A DNA stretch of 64,000 nt, taken from Ovis canadensis. Its lineage: Eukaryota > Chordata > Mammalia > Artiodactyla > Bovidae. The stretch is from assembly GCF_042477335.2 (NCBI RefSeq), contig NC_091257.1, forward strand, positions 49,694,501 through 49,758,500. Reading direction: 5' to 3'. The position numbers and the translations under genes were made by a program. Every line of letters begins with the position of its first letter. Positions within the stretch are counted from its first letter, which is position 1. Under the pieces are notes generated by a model, which saw only the letters and a program-made list of their open reading frames with translations, searched no databases and had not been told where the DNA came from. Positions 1-11,116 of this stretch are shown one piece after another.

Positions 1-1390
1 TGGTTAGAGCCCTGCCTCTGGAGCAGGACAGGCTTGGCTTAGACGTCAGCCCCTTTAGGGGCTCAGATCACCTCCCTCTCTGATGGAGGTTGGTTGTGAG
101 CATTAAACCAGCTAGTTGGCCTCCATCAACCAGACCTACAGTGAGTCAGGTGTGAACAGAATCAGCACAAAGGTGGTCTAAGGGATTTGCGACAGAATGG
201 GGACCTGGGAGCCATCTCAAAAATCAGAAGAGCATCAACATTCCTATCAAAACACAATCTATCATAAGGACAACATGAACCAGAGGAGGAAGACTTTCCG
301 ATGTGGACGCAGCTGCCAGGAGGGACCAGCGTTGGCCGGCCTGTGTGATGACCTCCCGGCACATGGTGCGAGAGAACAGGCTTGGGAGGAAGCCAGCATC
401 TGTCAGTGTCCTCAGGGGAGGGTGGGCGAGGGCCCAGTGTGACCCTCTGTCCAGTTAAGGAGGGACCAGGAGGCAGATGGGTGTGGGGAGAAGTCCCGCA
501 TGAAAGATTTTCACTTTTCTGTGGCGCAAGGACTTCAGTGATAAAGAGAAAGTAATAATCAGTTCCTTTACTCCGAGGCCGAAGACTACACAGTTTAAAG
601 ACTTTCTCCCAACTGTTCCCTCAAGAACTGGATCCAAGGTCCCTCCTGCTCTCCCTGTTTAGACTTGATGTTTTAATTGGGAACACTTATTAGTGTTGTG
701 AGTACAGGGGACTTCTGATCGCCCAGCTGTATCTGAAAGCTGAAAACGCATCTCTATTCCCAGCAAGCCTGAGGCTCCGGCTCCACGCTGGGCTGGCCAT
801 GATAACGGCCAGCCTGGGGCTGTGCAGCTGGAAGGCGCAGAGGCAGGGAAAGACACAGAGCACATCTTGGGTCACAGGCACATCTGTTTCTCACTGAACT
901 GGTCTGGCCCCAGGGGTCCTTTTTCAAAGCATGTCTTTTTACTGGGGCTTCCTCCTGTTTTATAGGGCGGCTGCTCCACCCTGGCCCCGTTCCTCAATCC
1001 ACAGGACTCATACCATGCTCCCGGTGAGGCGGTTCTGTCAAACCCTAACAGATGCTCCTTTTTATTTTTATTCCCAAGGGGATGGGAAGACGCACAAGTG
1101 AATTACAGCCACGAAGCCTTCAGTGGGATTTTCTTATCCAATGCACTGGGCAGGGACTGCGTTTTATCTCAGAAGCAGTAAGGAGGGGAATGGGGGGTTT
1201 TCGAGACATTTAAAGGGAATTTCTAGAGTGTTCTGACATTCCTGAGACAAGGAAGCATTTCAACTTTGAGGCTGCAGGACACAAAAACAGGGAAGACAGC
1301 TGATTCCTTATGTCTGTCTCTCACTTGCCTTGATGTGGAGGCCCCGTGATAAGTTACATTTGATGTCATGAAAATAAGTTGAGGGAGGGG
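1..1390. other. Unassigned DNA, no gene seen
   Basis: I see no known repeat, RNA gene or exon here. Short open frames exist on both strands but none carries a recognisable motif. The stretch ends where the tcagt-type tail of BovB copy A begins. Confidence 0.5.
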
Positions 1391-2985
1391 ATCAGTTCAG
1401 TTCAGTCACTCAGTCGTGTCCGACTCTTTGCGACCCCATGAATCGCAGCACACCAGGCCTCCCTGTCCATCACCAACTCCCGGAGTTCACTCAGACTCAC
1501 GTCCCTCGAGTCCGTGATGCCATCCAGCCATTTCATCCTCGGTCATCCCGTTCTCCTCCTGCCCCCAATCCCTCCCAGAATCAGAGTCTTTTTTAATGAG
1601 TCAACTCTTCGCATGAGGTGGCCAAAGTACTGGAGCTTCAGCTTTAGTATAATTCCTTCCAAAGAAATCCCAGGGTTGATCTTCAGAATGGACTGGTTGG
1701 ATCTCCTTGCAGTCCAAGGGACTCTCAAGAGTTTTCTCCAACACCACAGTTCAAAAGCATCAATTCTTTGGCGCTCAGCCTTCTTCACAGTCCAACTCTC
1801 ACATCCATACATGACCACAGGAAAAACCATAGCCTTGACTAGACGGACCTTAGTCGGCAAAGTAATGTCTCTGCTTTTGAATATGCTCTCTAGGTTGGTC
1901 ATAACTTTCCTTCCAAGGAGTAAGCGTCTTTTAATTTCATGGCTGCAGTCACCATCTGCAGTGATTCTGGAGCCCAAAAAACTAAAGTCTGACACTGTTT
2001 CTCCACTGTTTCCCCATCTATTTCCCATTAAGTGATGGGACTGGATGCCATGATCTTCGTTTTCTGAATGTTGAGCTTTAAGCCAACTTTTTCACTCTCC
2101 TCTTTCACTTTCATCAAGAGGCTTTTTAGCTCCTCTTCACTTTCTGTCATAAGGGTGGTGTCATCTGCATATCTGAGATTATTAATATTTCTTCTGGCAA
2201 TCTTGATTCCAGCTTGTGTTTCTTCCAGTCCAGCGTTTCTCATGATGTACTCTGCATATAAGTTAAACAAGCAGGGTGACAATATACAGCCTTGACATAC
2301 TCCTTTTCCTATTTGGAACCAGTCTGTTGTTCCATGTCAGGTTCTAACTGTTGCTTCCTGGCCTGCATACAGATTTCTCAAGAGGCAGGTTAGGTGGTCT
2401 GGTATTCCCATCTCTTTCAGAATTTTCCACAGTTTATTGTGATCCACACAGTCAAAGGCTTTGGCATAGTCAATAAAGCAGAAATAGATGTTTTTCTGGA
2501 ACTCTCTTGCTTTTTCAGTGATCCAGAGGATGTTGGCAATTTGATCTCTGGTTCCTCTGCCTTTTCTAAACCCAGCTTGAACATCAGGGAGTTCACGGTT
2601 CACGTATTGCTGAAGCCTGGCTTGAAGAATTTTGAGCATTACTTTACTAGCATGTGAGATGAGTGCAATTGTGCAGTAGTTTGAGCATTCTTTGGCATTG
2701 CCTTTCTTTGGGATTGGAATGGAAACTGACGTTTTCTGGTCCTGTGGCCACTGCTGAGTTTTCCAAATTTGCTGGCATATTGAGTGCAGCACTTTCACAG
2801 CATCATCTTTCAGGATTTGAAACAGCTCCACTGGAATTCCATCACCTCCACTAGCTTTGTTTATAGTGATGCTTTCTAAGGCCCACTTGACTTCACATTC
2901 CAAGATGTCTGGCTCTAGATTAGTGATCACATCATCATTATAAGCAGTAGCAAAATGTTTTTCTTTACCTTTATAATCATTTTCC
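1391..2985 (-). mobile_element. BovB (RTE-class LINE) copy A, 5' truncated
   Basis: This is the longest BovB copy in the window, about 1.6 kb. On the plus strand it starts with the reversed 3' tail, repeats of tcagt, followed by the conserved end that reads gtccgactctttgcgacccc. Reading the minus strand, it encodes the middle and C-terminal part of the BovB reverse transcriptase. The full element is about 3.2 kb and carries an apurinic endonuclease upstream, which is missing here. Similarity to the second long copy fades near 2940-2985, so the 5' edge is approximate. I found no convincing target-site duplication. Confidence 0.93.
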
Positions 2986-3026
2986 CAGGTACCAGAGATG
3001 CCATATGTTAGAAATAACTTTGGCAC
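1543..3026 (-). pseudogene. Broken BovB reverse transcriptase (copy A)
   Basis: The frame covers the fingers/palm motifs of an RTE reverse transcriptase: NKASGGDGIPVELF near the start, the motif A region FIDYAKAFD, the conserved CLFNLYAEYIMRNAG, and the catalytic YADD box (codons near 2160). It is dead. A TGA at 2334-2336 replaces the Gly codon of the GHGTTDW segment, a TAA lies at 2028-2030, and a frame change follows near 2000-2010. The reading frame ends at 1543, about 150 bp short of the element's 3' end. The first 25 or so residues do not look like BovB and are probably flanking DNA. Confidence 0.85.
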
Positions 3027-3422
3027 TTTGTGCTAACTTTTTATGTCTTGACTATTTCTACAATTTAAAAGTTCCTCATATCTGAAAAAACTAAGGTTCC
3101 TAACAGTTGTGTTATCTTCTCAATATATTTTAAAATCTCATATTGTCATTTCAACTTATAAATATTCAAGACATCACACTGTAGGTAGTTATGAGCCTTT
3201 CAACATCTCAAGTAACTTTAAAACATAAATTAAAAATCAAATTTTGTCCACCTCAACTATTTAATATTTCTTTCCTTTTCAAGATAGATTTTAAATTTAG
3301 GTGTTTTATAAGCCTCTAAATTATATAGGCTATTTCCCCAAGGTCCTTGGGCAATTACAAAGGTTTATTCTGTCATCTTCCATCTTAGCTTTCATCTTAA
3401 CTTCTTAGCATCTTTCGTCTTA
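2986..3422. other. AT-rich unassigned DNA
   Basis: AT-rich sequence between BovB A and the next SINE. I recognise no family and no coding potential. Confidence 0.4.
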
Positions 3423-3645
3423 GCTTCCCAGATAGATGGCTCTAGTGGTAAAAAACCCGCCTGCCCATGCAGGAGATCTAAGAGATACGAGTTCGATCCC
3501 TGGGTTGAGAAGATACCCTGGAGGAGGGCACGGCAACCCGCTCCAGTATTCTTGCCTGGAGAATCCCATGGATAGAGGAGCCTGACGAGCTATAGTACGT
3601 GAAGTTGCAAAGAGTTAGACACGACTGAACACGACTTAGTACTAG
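3423..3645 (+). mobile_element. Bov-tA SINE
   Basis: A tRNA-derived head carries an A-box-like gctctagtggtaaaaaacc and a B-box-like gagttcgatccctgg. It is joined to the BovB-derived body (ccagtattcttgcctggaga) and the ending gacacgactgaacacgactta. It is transcribed by RNA polymerase III and mobilised by BovB machinery. It is full length. Confidence 0.9.
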
Positions 3646-3869
3646 CACTATGCTATTATCTTATGTAAAGAGGGATGATAGAAATAATTGGGTTTGTCTG
3701 TATGCTATTTCTTAAATAGGTCAACACGATAACAAGAGCAACACAGGAATATTGTCAAATTAAAAGAGAACTCTGCTTTCCCAAGTTAATTTTTAAGAAA
3801 GTTTTATTTTTTCCCGCGATCATCTGACTACAAAAGTAAACCAATTTTTGTTTCGTTCACATTTCTCTA
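3646..3869. other. Unassigned DNA
   Basis: Short AT-rich interval with no recognised feature. Confidence 0.4.
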
Positions 3870-4430
3870 TTTTTTCCCATCTTATTGATTTTAGTTCTTT
3901 CTTTCCTTTCTCCTACTTATTTTAGGATTACTTTGTTTTTCTAGTTTCTTAATGTGGAAAGTATGGATGTGAGAGTTGGACTGTGAAGAAGGCTGAGCAC
4001 CGAAGAATTGATGTGCTTGAACTGTGGTGTTGGAGAAGACTCTTGAGAGCCCCTTGGACTGCAAGGAGATCCAACCAGTCCATTCTGAAGTAGATCAGCC
4101 CTGCGATTTCTTTGGAAGGAATGATGCTCAAGCTGAAGCTCCAGTACTTTGGCCACCTCATGCGAAGAGCTGACTCATTGGAAAAGACTCTGATGCTGGG
4201 AGGGATTGGGAGCAGGAGGAGAAGGGAACGACCGAGAATGAGATGGCTGGATGGCACCACCGACCTGATGGACATGAATCTTAGTGAACTCTAAGTTGGT
4301 GATGGACAAGGAGGCCTGGTGTGCTGCAATTCATGGGGTCACAAAGAGTCGGACACGACTGAGCGACTGAACTGAACTGAATGTGGAAAGTTAGATTGTT
4401 GATTTGAGATCTTTACTCCCCGCCAACCCT
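3870..4430 (-). mobile_element. L1 fragment split by BovB copy B
   Basis: The two halves, about 3870-3961 and 4381-4430, join into reverse-complement L1 sequence of the form ctttgtttttctagtttctt then gttgatttgagatcttt. This matches the ORF2 region of mammalian L1 as I remember it. The match is short, so the L1 call is moderate. The interruption is BovB copy B. Confidence 0.5.
3962..4380 (+). mobile_element. BovB copy B, 5' truncated, with target-site duplication
   Basis: 419 bp of BovB 3' end, starting inside the VMYGCESW region and ending with two actga tail units. It is flanked by a perfect direct repeat atgtggaaag at 3952-3961 and 4381-4390, the hallmark of target-primed reverse transcription. 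The C-terminal reverse transcriptase region is broken: a TAG replaces the Lys codon of the SILKEISP segment, and further lesions follow. Confidence 0.93.
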
Positions 4431-4431
4431 G

Positions 4432-4556
4432 CTCTTTTTTAGCATCACAATGCAGCATGCGGGATCTTTATTCCTGTGCCAGGGATGGAACGTGTGCCCC
4501 TTCCAGTGGAAGTACAGTATCTTAACCACTGGATGGTCAGGGAAGTCCTGTTAATT
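4432..4556 (-). mobile_element. CHR-2-type tRNA-Glu SINE
   Basis: Reverse-complement cetartiodactyl SINE. A T-rich tail is followed by gcagcatgcgggatcttt, the B-box-like ccagggatggaacgtgtgcc, and the head cttaaccactggatggtcag ending in gaagtcctg. Degenerate and non-coding. Confidence 0.85.
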
Positions 4557-4730
4557 TCCTAGAGGTAGTATGTTATTAATACAAATATATGTCAGAGATT
4601 TTATGTTTGAAGGAACTCCTGCAGGTCTGCCTGTACCCTCACCGTCTGTAATATATTCTTCCCTTAAAGGTAACCACCAATCAAAGCTTTGTAGACCAGC
4701 GAGGTTACTATAATTAGTAAGTGTAATAAA
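4557..4730. other. Unassigned DNA before BovB C
   Basis: No recognised family. The last 12 bases, aagtgtaataaa at 4719-4730, are the left copy of the target-site duplication of BovB C. Confidence 0.4.
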
Positions 4731-6154
4731 AGATGAAAGAATGCTGTGAAAGTGCTGCACTCAATATGCCAGCAAATTTGGAAAACTCAGCCGTGGCCAC
4801 AGGACTGGAAAACGTCAGTTTTCATTCCAATCCCAAAGAAAGGCAATGCTAAAAAATACTCAAACTACCGCACAATTGCACTCATCTCACATGCTAGTAA
4901 AGTAATGCTCAAAATTCTCCAAGCCAGACTTCAGCAATATGTGAACCGTGAACTTCCAGATGTTCAAGCTGGTTTTAGAAAAGGCAGAGGAACCAGAGAT
5001 CAAATTGCCAACATCCTCTGGATCACTGAAAAAGCAAGAGAGTTCCAGAAAAACATCTATTTCTGCTTTATTGACTATGCCAAAGCCTCTAACTGTGTGG
5101 ATCACAATAAACTGTGGAAAATTCTGAAAGAGATGGGAATACCAGACCACCTGACCTGCCTCTTGAGAAACCTGTATGCAGGTCAGGAAGCAATGGTTAG
5201 AACTGGACATGGAACAACAGACTGGTTCCAAATAGGAAACGGAGTATGTCAAGGCTGTATATTGTTACCCTGCTTATTTAACTTATATGCAGAGTACATC
5301 ATGAGAAATGCTGGGCTGGAAGAAACACAAGCTGGAATCAAGATTGCCGGGAGAAATATCAATAACCTCAGATATGCAAATAACACCACCCTTATGACAG
5401 AAAGTGAAGAAGAACCTGAAAAGCCTCTTGATGAAAGTGAAAGAGGAGAGTAAAAAAGTTGGCTTGAAGTTCAACATTCAGAAAACTAAGATCATGGCAT
5501 CTGGTCCCATTACTTCATGGCAAATAGATGGGGAAACAGTGGAAACAGTGACAGAATTTATTTGGGGGGGGGCTCCAAAATCACTGCAGATGGTGATTGT
5601 AGCCATGAAATTAAAAGACACATGCTCCTTGAAAGGAAAGTTATGACCAACCTAGACAGCATATTAAAAAGAAGAGATATTACTTTGCCTACAAAGATCT
5701 CTCTAGTTAAGACTATGGTTTTTCCAGTAGTCATGTATGGTTGTGAGAGTTGGACTATGAAGAAAGCTGAGTGCTGAAGAATTGATGCTTTTGAACTGTG
5801 CTGTTGGAGAAGGCTCTTGAGAGTCCCTTGGACTGCAAGGAGATCCAACCAGTCCATCCTAAAGGAGATCAGTCCTGGGTGTTCATTGGAAGGACTGATG
5901 TTGAAGCTGAAACTCCAATACTTTGGCCACCTGATGTGAGAGCTGACTCATTGGAAAAGACCCTGATGCTGGGAGAGATTGAAGGTGGGAGGAGAAGGGG
6001 ATGACAGAGGATGAGATGGTTGGATGGCATCACTGACTCAATGGGCATGAGTTTGAGTGAACTCCAGGAGTTGGTGATGGACAGGGAGGTCTGGCATGCT
6101 GAGGTCCATGGGGTTGCAAAGAGTCGGACACTACTGAGCGACTGAACTGAACTG
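4731..6154 (+). mobile_element. BovB copy C, 5' truncated, with 12-bp duplication
   Basis: 1.42 kb of BovB running from the KVLHSICQQIW segment of the reverse transcriptase to an actga tail. A perfect 12-bp direct repeat, aagtgtaataaa, lies at 4719-4730 and 6155-6166. It lies opposite in orientation to copy A and faces it across 1.75 kb. Confidence 0.95.
4746..5777 (+). pseudogene. Broken BovB reverse transcriptase (copy C), YADD changed to YANN
   Basis: A continuous 235-codon frame (4746-5453) holds the palm domain but with damaged catalytic residues. The motif A region reads FIDYAKASN where copy A has FIDYAKAFD, and the YADD box near 5370 reads YANN. An extra C in the GAAGAACCTG stretch near 5410 shifts the frame. 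The frame resumes at 5404-5570 and shifts again at a run of eight G near 5566-5573. It then continues to a TGA at 5776 where another copy (A) has an Arg codon. No active protein can come from this locus. Confidence 0.88.
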
Positions 6155-6166
6155 AAGTGTAATAAA

Positions 6167-6624
6167 TGAACCATCACTTCTCAGAGATTTTTCTCAACAG
6201 GTGGTTTTTGCTTTCTCCTCATATTTGCTGGAATTTTCTATAATATCCAGGTTAGCAACTGGATCTTTAACAAAGGATAGTCGCAAAGCCTAAATGGAAA
6301 GGCTTACAGCAGTTACCCTAAACTATTGATCCTTGATAGATACACTCACGTGTACAGGTTTGGGAGTTTTATTAAGATGGCATCTCTTAGACCACTCTGA
6401 TTGCTTGTATCAGAGCAAGAGTCAGGTTTCCCAGCTCTCTCCCTTCCAAAAGCAAATAACTGCAAAAGCAGTTTCCTGACCCATGAGCCAGTGGAACAAG
6501 AATTAGTTAGGAGAACTGAATGAACAGACGAAGAAAATTTAATTGTGTGCATTTTTTAAAAAAGGATTATTGATATTGTTCTTAATGTTTTATCATTTCA
6601 TGGCTGTCTGGGGAAACTCTTCTT
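6167..6624. other. Unassigned DNA
   Basis: No recognisable repeat, RNA or exon between BovB C and the next L1 piece. Confidence 0.4.
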
Positions 6625-7066
6625 TTCTGTGGTAAAATATATGTCACATAAAATTACCACGTTAACCACTTTAAGTGCACAATTCCATGGTATCAAGTGC
6701 ATTCACAATATGATACAACCATCATCGCCACCCATCTTCAGAGCTTTTTCATCATCCCAAACAGGAACACTGTACTCATTAAACAACAGCTCTTCCTACC
6801 CACCACCCGAGTCCCTCGTGCACACCACCCTACTTTCTGTGTTTCTGAATTTGGCTAGCTCAGGTGCCTCATATAAGTGGCGTCATACAATATTTGTCTC
6901 TTTGTGACCGGCTTATTTCACTGGGCATAATGTCCTCAAGGCTTATTCATGCTCTAGCATGTGTCAGAATTTACTTCCTCTCTAAGACTGAGCAGTACTC
7001 CACATGTGGCCATGCTTTGTTTATCCATTCAGCTGTTCATCAACACTTGGGTGGGTGGCCTATTCC
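6625..7066 (-). mobile_element. L1M 3' end (ancient L1)
   Basis: Reverse complement of the mammalian L1M 3' region: taccacgttaaccactttaa, gtgcattcacaatatgatac, the catataagtggcgtcataca stretch and ttgtttatccattcagctgt. About 440 bp, well diverged, no open reading frame. The exact subfamily needs a repeat search. Confidence 0.85.
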
Positions 7067-8434
7067 TTTAGGTTCTGAAGCCATCCCTTTCCCCATCATT
7101 CTGACAGTTTAGGCGGCCTTGCCTTTTCCATAATCTATGAAGGTTGTAGATTTCCCTTATCTGCCAGGACTGAATACACTGGGATTTATGTAGCTTGCAT
7201 CAGTGTCTGAACTCACTCATTCTTAGCTCACAGAATGTTAGAGAGTGGAAGCCCTGCCTCCCTTGATTATAAAGAGAAACTGAAGCTTAACGAAAAAGGG
7301 TTTAGATAAATATGGTGGACATACTGTAATTTATGTCTGGCTGTGTATTGGCATAATATTTCTTCCTGTCCATGTATCTTTTCTCCATATGTCTGCATCT
7401 TAGACTATGTTCTATATGTATGATTTCTCTCCCTACATCTTTGCTGCTTTTCCAGAGGTGAATGGGTATTGGGTAAGTGCTTTTCGATAAGGATGAAACA
7501 AAGGAAGGGATGTTTCTGGAAGCACACATTCTGGAAATTACCAGAAAAAGCTGTTCAGAGGTCAGAGGGTGATTGTCTGTCTGTCTAAAAGTCTTTTAAG
7601 AGTCCTCCCTCCCTGGAGAATTGATTCAGCACATCCTTGCCTTTGAGCTCAGTCCAGATGCCTCTCTGAGGCTCTGCGTGGGGAAGTATTATCAGTGTCA
7701 CTACCTAGGATGATTTCTGCTTGGAGCAAAAAATTTTGTTACTTTTGGCAGATATAGCCAGAGAATGGCCAAGAAAGGATGTGACATAAATTCAGCAATT
7801 TAATTCTGAAAACCCCGTGGTTTCAAGGCTGGTCATTTCTTGTTAGAACTTTGTTTTTCCTCTTTGGTCTTCACAACTGGACTTTCAGGGAATTATTTCT
7901 TCTTACAAATTAAGGAAATTTTCTGAGCCAAATTTCAGGTCTTTCCTGATCTAATGAAAACAACAATGAAAGGATAGTGAGCTTGACTTTGAATAGCAGC
8001 CAGGGACACAACCCCAAAAGACAACTTTTATTATTATACTTCCTAACAAAGCAATGCTATTTTTGAAAAATAAATTCTTTTGTTCTTGAGAAAAATCTAA
8101 CACTTTTATGGAACCTCTACTTGAAGGTTCTTGTAAACATAATTTTAACTTTATAGTAGATGGGAGTGGTTCAGTGTAGGGAATAGATTTCTTTCTAAAG
8201 CAAATTCGGAACCAAAGCCAGAGATGCAGGTATTATGTATGATCCCGTCCTCCTTGAGGTTCCCTGGTGTAACGAACTTAACCCAGCTGTCCTTCACTCC
8301 TGGGCTCCTTGTCTCCAGGGGAAAGTCACTGTTTGAATTTCAGCTTCCTCTTTGGTAAGATGAGGTCATCACACATATCACTGCAATGCTGAAAGGATCA
8401 GTTCAATAGAATGACAAGAATAGTTAATATTTTT
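7067..8434. other. Unassigned DNA
   Basis: About 1.4 kb without a repeat I can name and without a convincing exon. The last 100 bp (about 8335-8434) are faintly MIR-like. Confidence 0.45.
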
Positions 8435-8910
8435 TGATAACTTACTATGTGCCTAGGGCTCCCCTCATAGCTCAGTGAGTAAATCATCTGCCTGTAGTGC
8501 AGGAGACCCGGGTTCGATGCCTGGGTCAGGAAGATCCCCTGGAGAAGGAAATGGCAACACACTCCAGTATTCTTGCCTGGAGGAGTCCATGGACAGAGGA
8601 GCCTGGTGGGCTGCAGTCCATGGCGTCACAAGAATCAGACACAACTTAGCAACTAAATCCAAACCACTCTGTGCCTGGCACCTATGTAAGGATTTAACTC
8701 ATAACTAAGTTAAGGACTTAACACCTATTCTATCATTTAATCCTCACAACACCCTCTAATGCATAAATTAATTTTCTTCACCATCTTACAAATCCCTGTC
8801 TCTAAGACTGAGGCACAGAGAGGTCAAGTATTTCACTCAGGGTCTCACAGCTAGTAAGTGATGGAACCCGTGGTCAAACAGCAGCCATCTGGCTCCAGGA
8901 CTGTGTACCC
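8435..8910 (+). mobile_element. MIR SINE split by a Bov-tA
   Basis: The MIR core and 3' part read as taacttactatgtgcct, then, after the Bov-tA, ctctgtgcctggcacc, atcatttaatcctcacaaca, gactgaggcacagagaggtc and cacagctagtaagtgatgg. MIR is an ancient mammalian tRNA-derived SINE spread by L2. Coordinates include the 211-bp younger insertion. Confidence 0.88.
8455..8665 (+). mobile_element. Bov-tA SINE inside MIR
   Basis: Full-length Bov-tA with tRNA head (ctcagtgagtaaatcatctg, B box gggttcgatgcc) and BovB-like body. Direct repeats actatgtgcct (8444-8454) and actctgtgcct (8666-8676) differ by one base and mark the insertion into MIR. Confidence 0.93.
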
Positions 8911-9380
8911 AGACACTGTGCCATATTCCCTACCCAGATGTCACGTGTGGCTGTATCTAGTATAAAGTCTCGAATATAATGAGTATTCAATTAATTTAAT
9001 TGGATCTGACCAGTTCAAGCACAAACCTAGCATTTCTATACAGCCCAGAGACCTCAGCAGCTCAATATCAATACTGTCTGTGCAATGAACATAGTCAATG
9101 AAAAATATCTTAATAAAAATATGCATCATTAACAAAATGCCATACTTTCACAGCTGGACTAAAATAAATTCACAATACGCCTTCAAATGATGAAACTATC
9201 TCTGGGGCACCAGGTGGGGCTCTTTTCTGTTCACTGGACCCCAAGTTCTTCCTCTATCACATCTTCTGATGAGCAGCATTTTCTCAGTAAAGAGCTCTCT
9301 GTGATCATATATGCATTTCTGGGTATCACTTTGGCTGTTTATAAAGAGTTACCCTTATGTTCCATTTATTGCTGTCCCCT
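8911..9380. other. Unassigned DNA
   Basis: No recognised family. An open frame starting at 9187 runs from here into BovB D, giving an accidental 161-codon chimera. Confidence 0.45.
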
Positions 9381-9701
9381 ATCCAACCAGTCCATTCTAA
9401 AGGAGATCAGCCCTGGGTGTTCTTTGGAGGGAATGATGCTAAAGCTGAAACTCCAGTACTTTGGCCACCTCATGCGAAGAGTTGACTCATTGGAAAAGAC
9501 TCTGATGCTGGGAGGGATTGAGGGCAGGAGGAGAAGGGGACAACAGAGGATGAGATGGCTGGATGGCATCACCGACTCGATGGACGTGAGTTTGAGTGAA
9601 CTCTGGGAGTTGGTGATGGACAGGGAGGCCTGGTGTGCTGCGATTCATGGGGTCGCAGAGAGTCAGACATGACTGAGCAACTGAACTGAACTGAACTGAT
9701 G
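9381..9701 (+). mobile_element. BovB copy D, 5' truncated
   Basis: About 320 bp starting at atccaaccagtccattctaa and ending with three to four actga units. It encodes the C-terminal reverse transcriptase stretch, including [20 protein letters not shown], without a stop until the tail. Long intact frames in such a short copy suggest a fairly young insertion. Confidence 0.92.
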
Positions 9702-9744
9702 TACAGGATACCATGCCAGACCAATCTGTTTTAAATAATTAAAT

Positions 9745-10013
9745 AACTAATTAGTTTATGGCCGTGCTGGGTCTTCATTGCTGCTTCAACGTTCTCTAGT
9801 TGCAGCGAATGGGGGCTGCTCGGGCTTCTTATTGTGGTGGCTTCTCTTGTTGCAGAGCATGGGCTTTAGGGCATGTGGTCTTCAGGAGCTGTGGCCCATG
9901 AGCTTAGTTGCCCAACCTGCACCAGCATGTGAAATCTTCCTGGACCAGGAGTCAAACCTGTGTCCCCTGCATTGGCAGACAGATTCTTAACCACTGGACC
10001 ACCAGAGGAGTCC
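9745..10013 (-). mobile_element. CHR-1 SINE
   Basis: Reverse complement of the longer cetartiodactyl tRNA-Glu SINE: tatggccgtgctgggtcttc, ttgcccaacctgcaccagca, gtgtcccctgcattggcaga and the head cttaaccactggaccaccag. About 270 bp. Confidence 0.87.
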
Positions 10014-10446
10014 AGGTTGGTCTTAAATAAAGAAGATAAGGCATGTCCAATGGGAAGCTCTTAGGGACTGAGTTACAGACCACGCAGAGAATTCAGTGTA
10101 CTAGCCTGTGCCTGCTTTGTAACCTATATAAGATTACCTGCTCTGAGCTGCTCCGAGGTACTATGGGATCATCCTCATAAAAAAAAAAAAAATTTCTTTT
10201 GACTGCAATCAAATGTCTTTGAGTTCTGCTTCTCCCTAAGGATGCCACCAGCTCTTTTCTCTTGGGACTTTATGAAAGGATAACTAAAGGGGTTTGTTGA
10301 GTTGAATCAGATCTGCCTTATGAGTAACAGAGAAGCTAAGGCTATTTTGTTCATCTGGTCACTGTTATCTACAACGTACAGAGCATTTCAGATACAATAA
10401 CAGTCCAACAGAGCTCCTGCCCTCAAAACACCTACAGTATGGGGCA
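10014..10446. other. Unassigned DNA with a short poly-A
   Basis: Contains an A-run at about 10181-10193 and nothing else I can name. Confidence 0.4.
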
Positions 10447-10668
10447 GGGATTCCCAAACTCTGACCCATAAACTCAACCATTTGCTTTTGTAAATGAAAT
10501 TTTATTAGAAACAGCCATACTGTTCACTGAAGGATTGTCTGTGGCTGCTTTTGCAGTCTTAACAGCAGTCTAGTAGTTGTATCAGAGACTTCAGGGCTCA
10601 AAAAGTCTAAGGTATATCTTAGTTGATCTTCCACAGAGGAAAGGCTGCCAACTTCTGGTCTAAGGGCA
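10447..10668 (+). mobile_element. hAT-type DNA transposon fossil (MER58-like)
   Basis: Sequence such as aatgaaattttattagaaac and gtctgtggctgcttttgcag matches a common non-autonomous hAT family with TG-poor ends. A second copy lies at 62226-62440. The family name is from memory and could be a neighbour such as another MER element. Confidence 0.55.
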
Positions 10669-11116
10669 GAGTCCTATGAGAAGGATTATATAACTGGCAT
10701 ACTATATAACTCATACATTAACCAAGTAGGATTTTGGTATATAACCACAACACAATTTTAAGGTTTATTCAGTGTGGTAAGTTATTTTCTTGTTGCTGGA
10801 TTAAAATTTGAGCTGGTTTTGTGACTTAAAAAAAAAATTCTTCTTAAATAATAAAATTCCTCCAGTCATTTTAAGTTGTAAAATACAGTCCCCCTTCTCA
10901 ATTGCCAAACCCATATAACATTGGAAACTTCCAGTTTCACGCCCAGTTGCAATTCCTTTCCAGCCTCTTAGAAAATGGATTCTTTGGTCTTTCTGTCCTA
11001 GCTTTTGTCTTTCTGGGGCTGGTGCAGACTCAGGGGTAGGAGTGCAGAGAACAGGTCATGGGAGTAAGGGGGTTTTTATTTAACTGACACTGTCATGACA
11101 TGGTTTTGGGCTTCCT
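10669..11116. other. Unassigned DNA
   Basis: No recognised family or exon. One A-run near 10829-10837. Confidence 0.4.

Noticed and set aside
1514..2295. Plus-strand open frames of 173 and 75 codons across BovB A
   Set aside because: They are the antisense of the BovB reverse transcriptase and have no domain of their own. The same antisense frames recur at 5558, 11143 and 15023.
8475..8535. tRNA gene candidate
   Set aside because: A- and B-box-like sequence is present, but it belongs to the Bov-tA head, which cannot fold into a full tRNA. All other tRNA-like heads in the window are also SINEs.
9187..9672. 161-codon open frame that might be a novel gene
   Set aside because: The first 65 codons are unassigned DNA and the rest is the BovB C-terminus. 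There is no sign of splicing or selection; it is a chance fusion. The same applies to 15054-15488.
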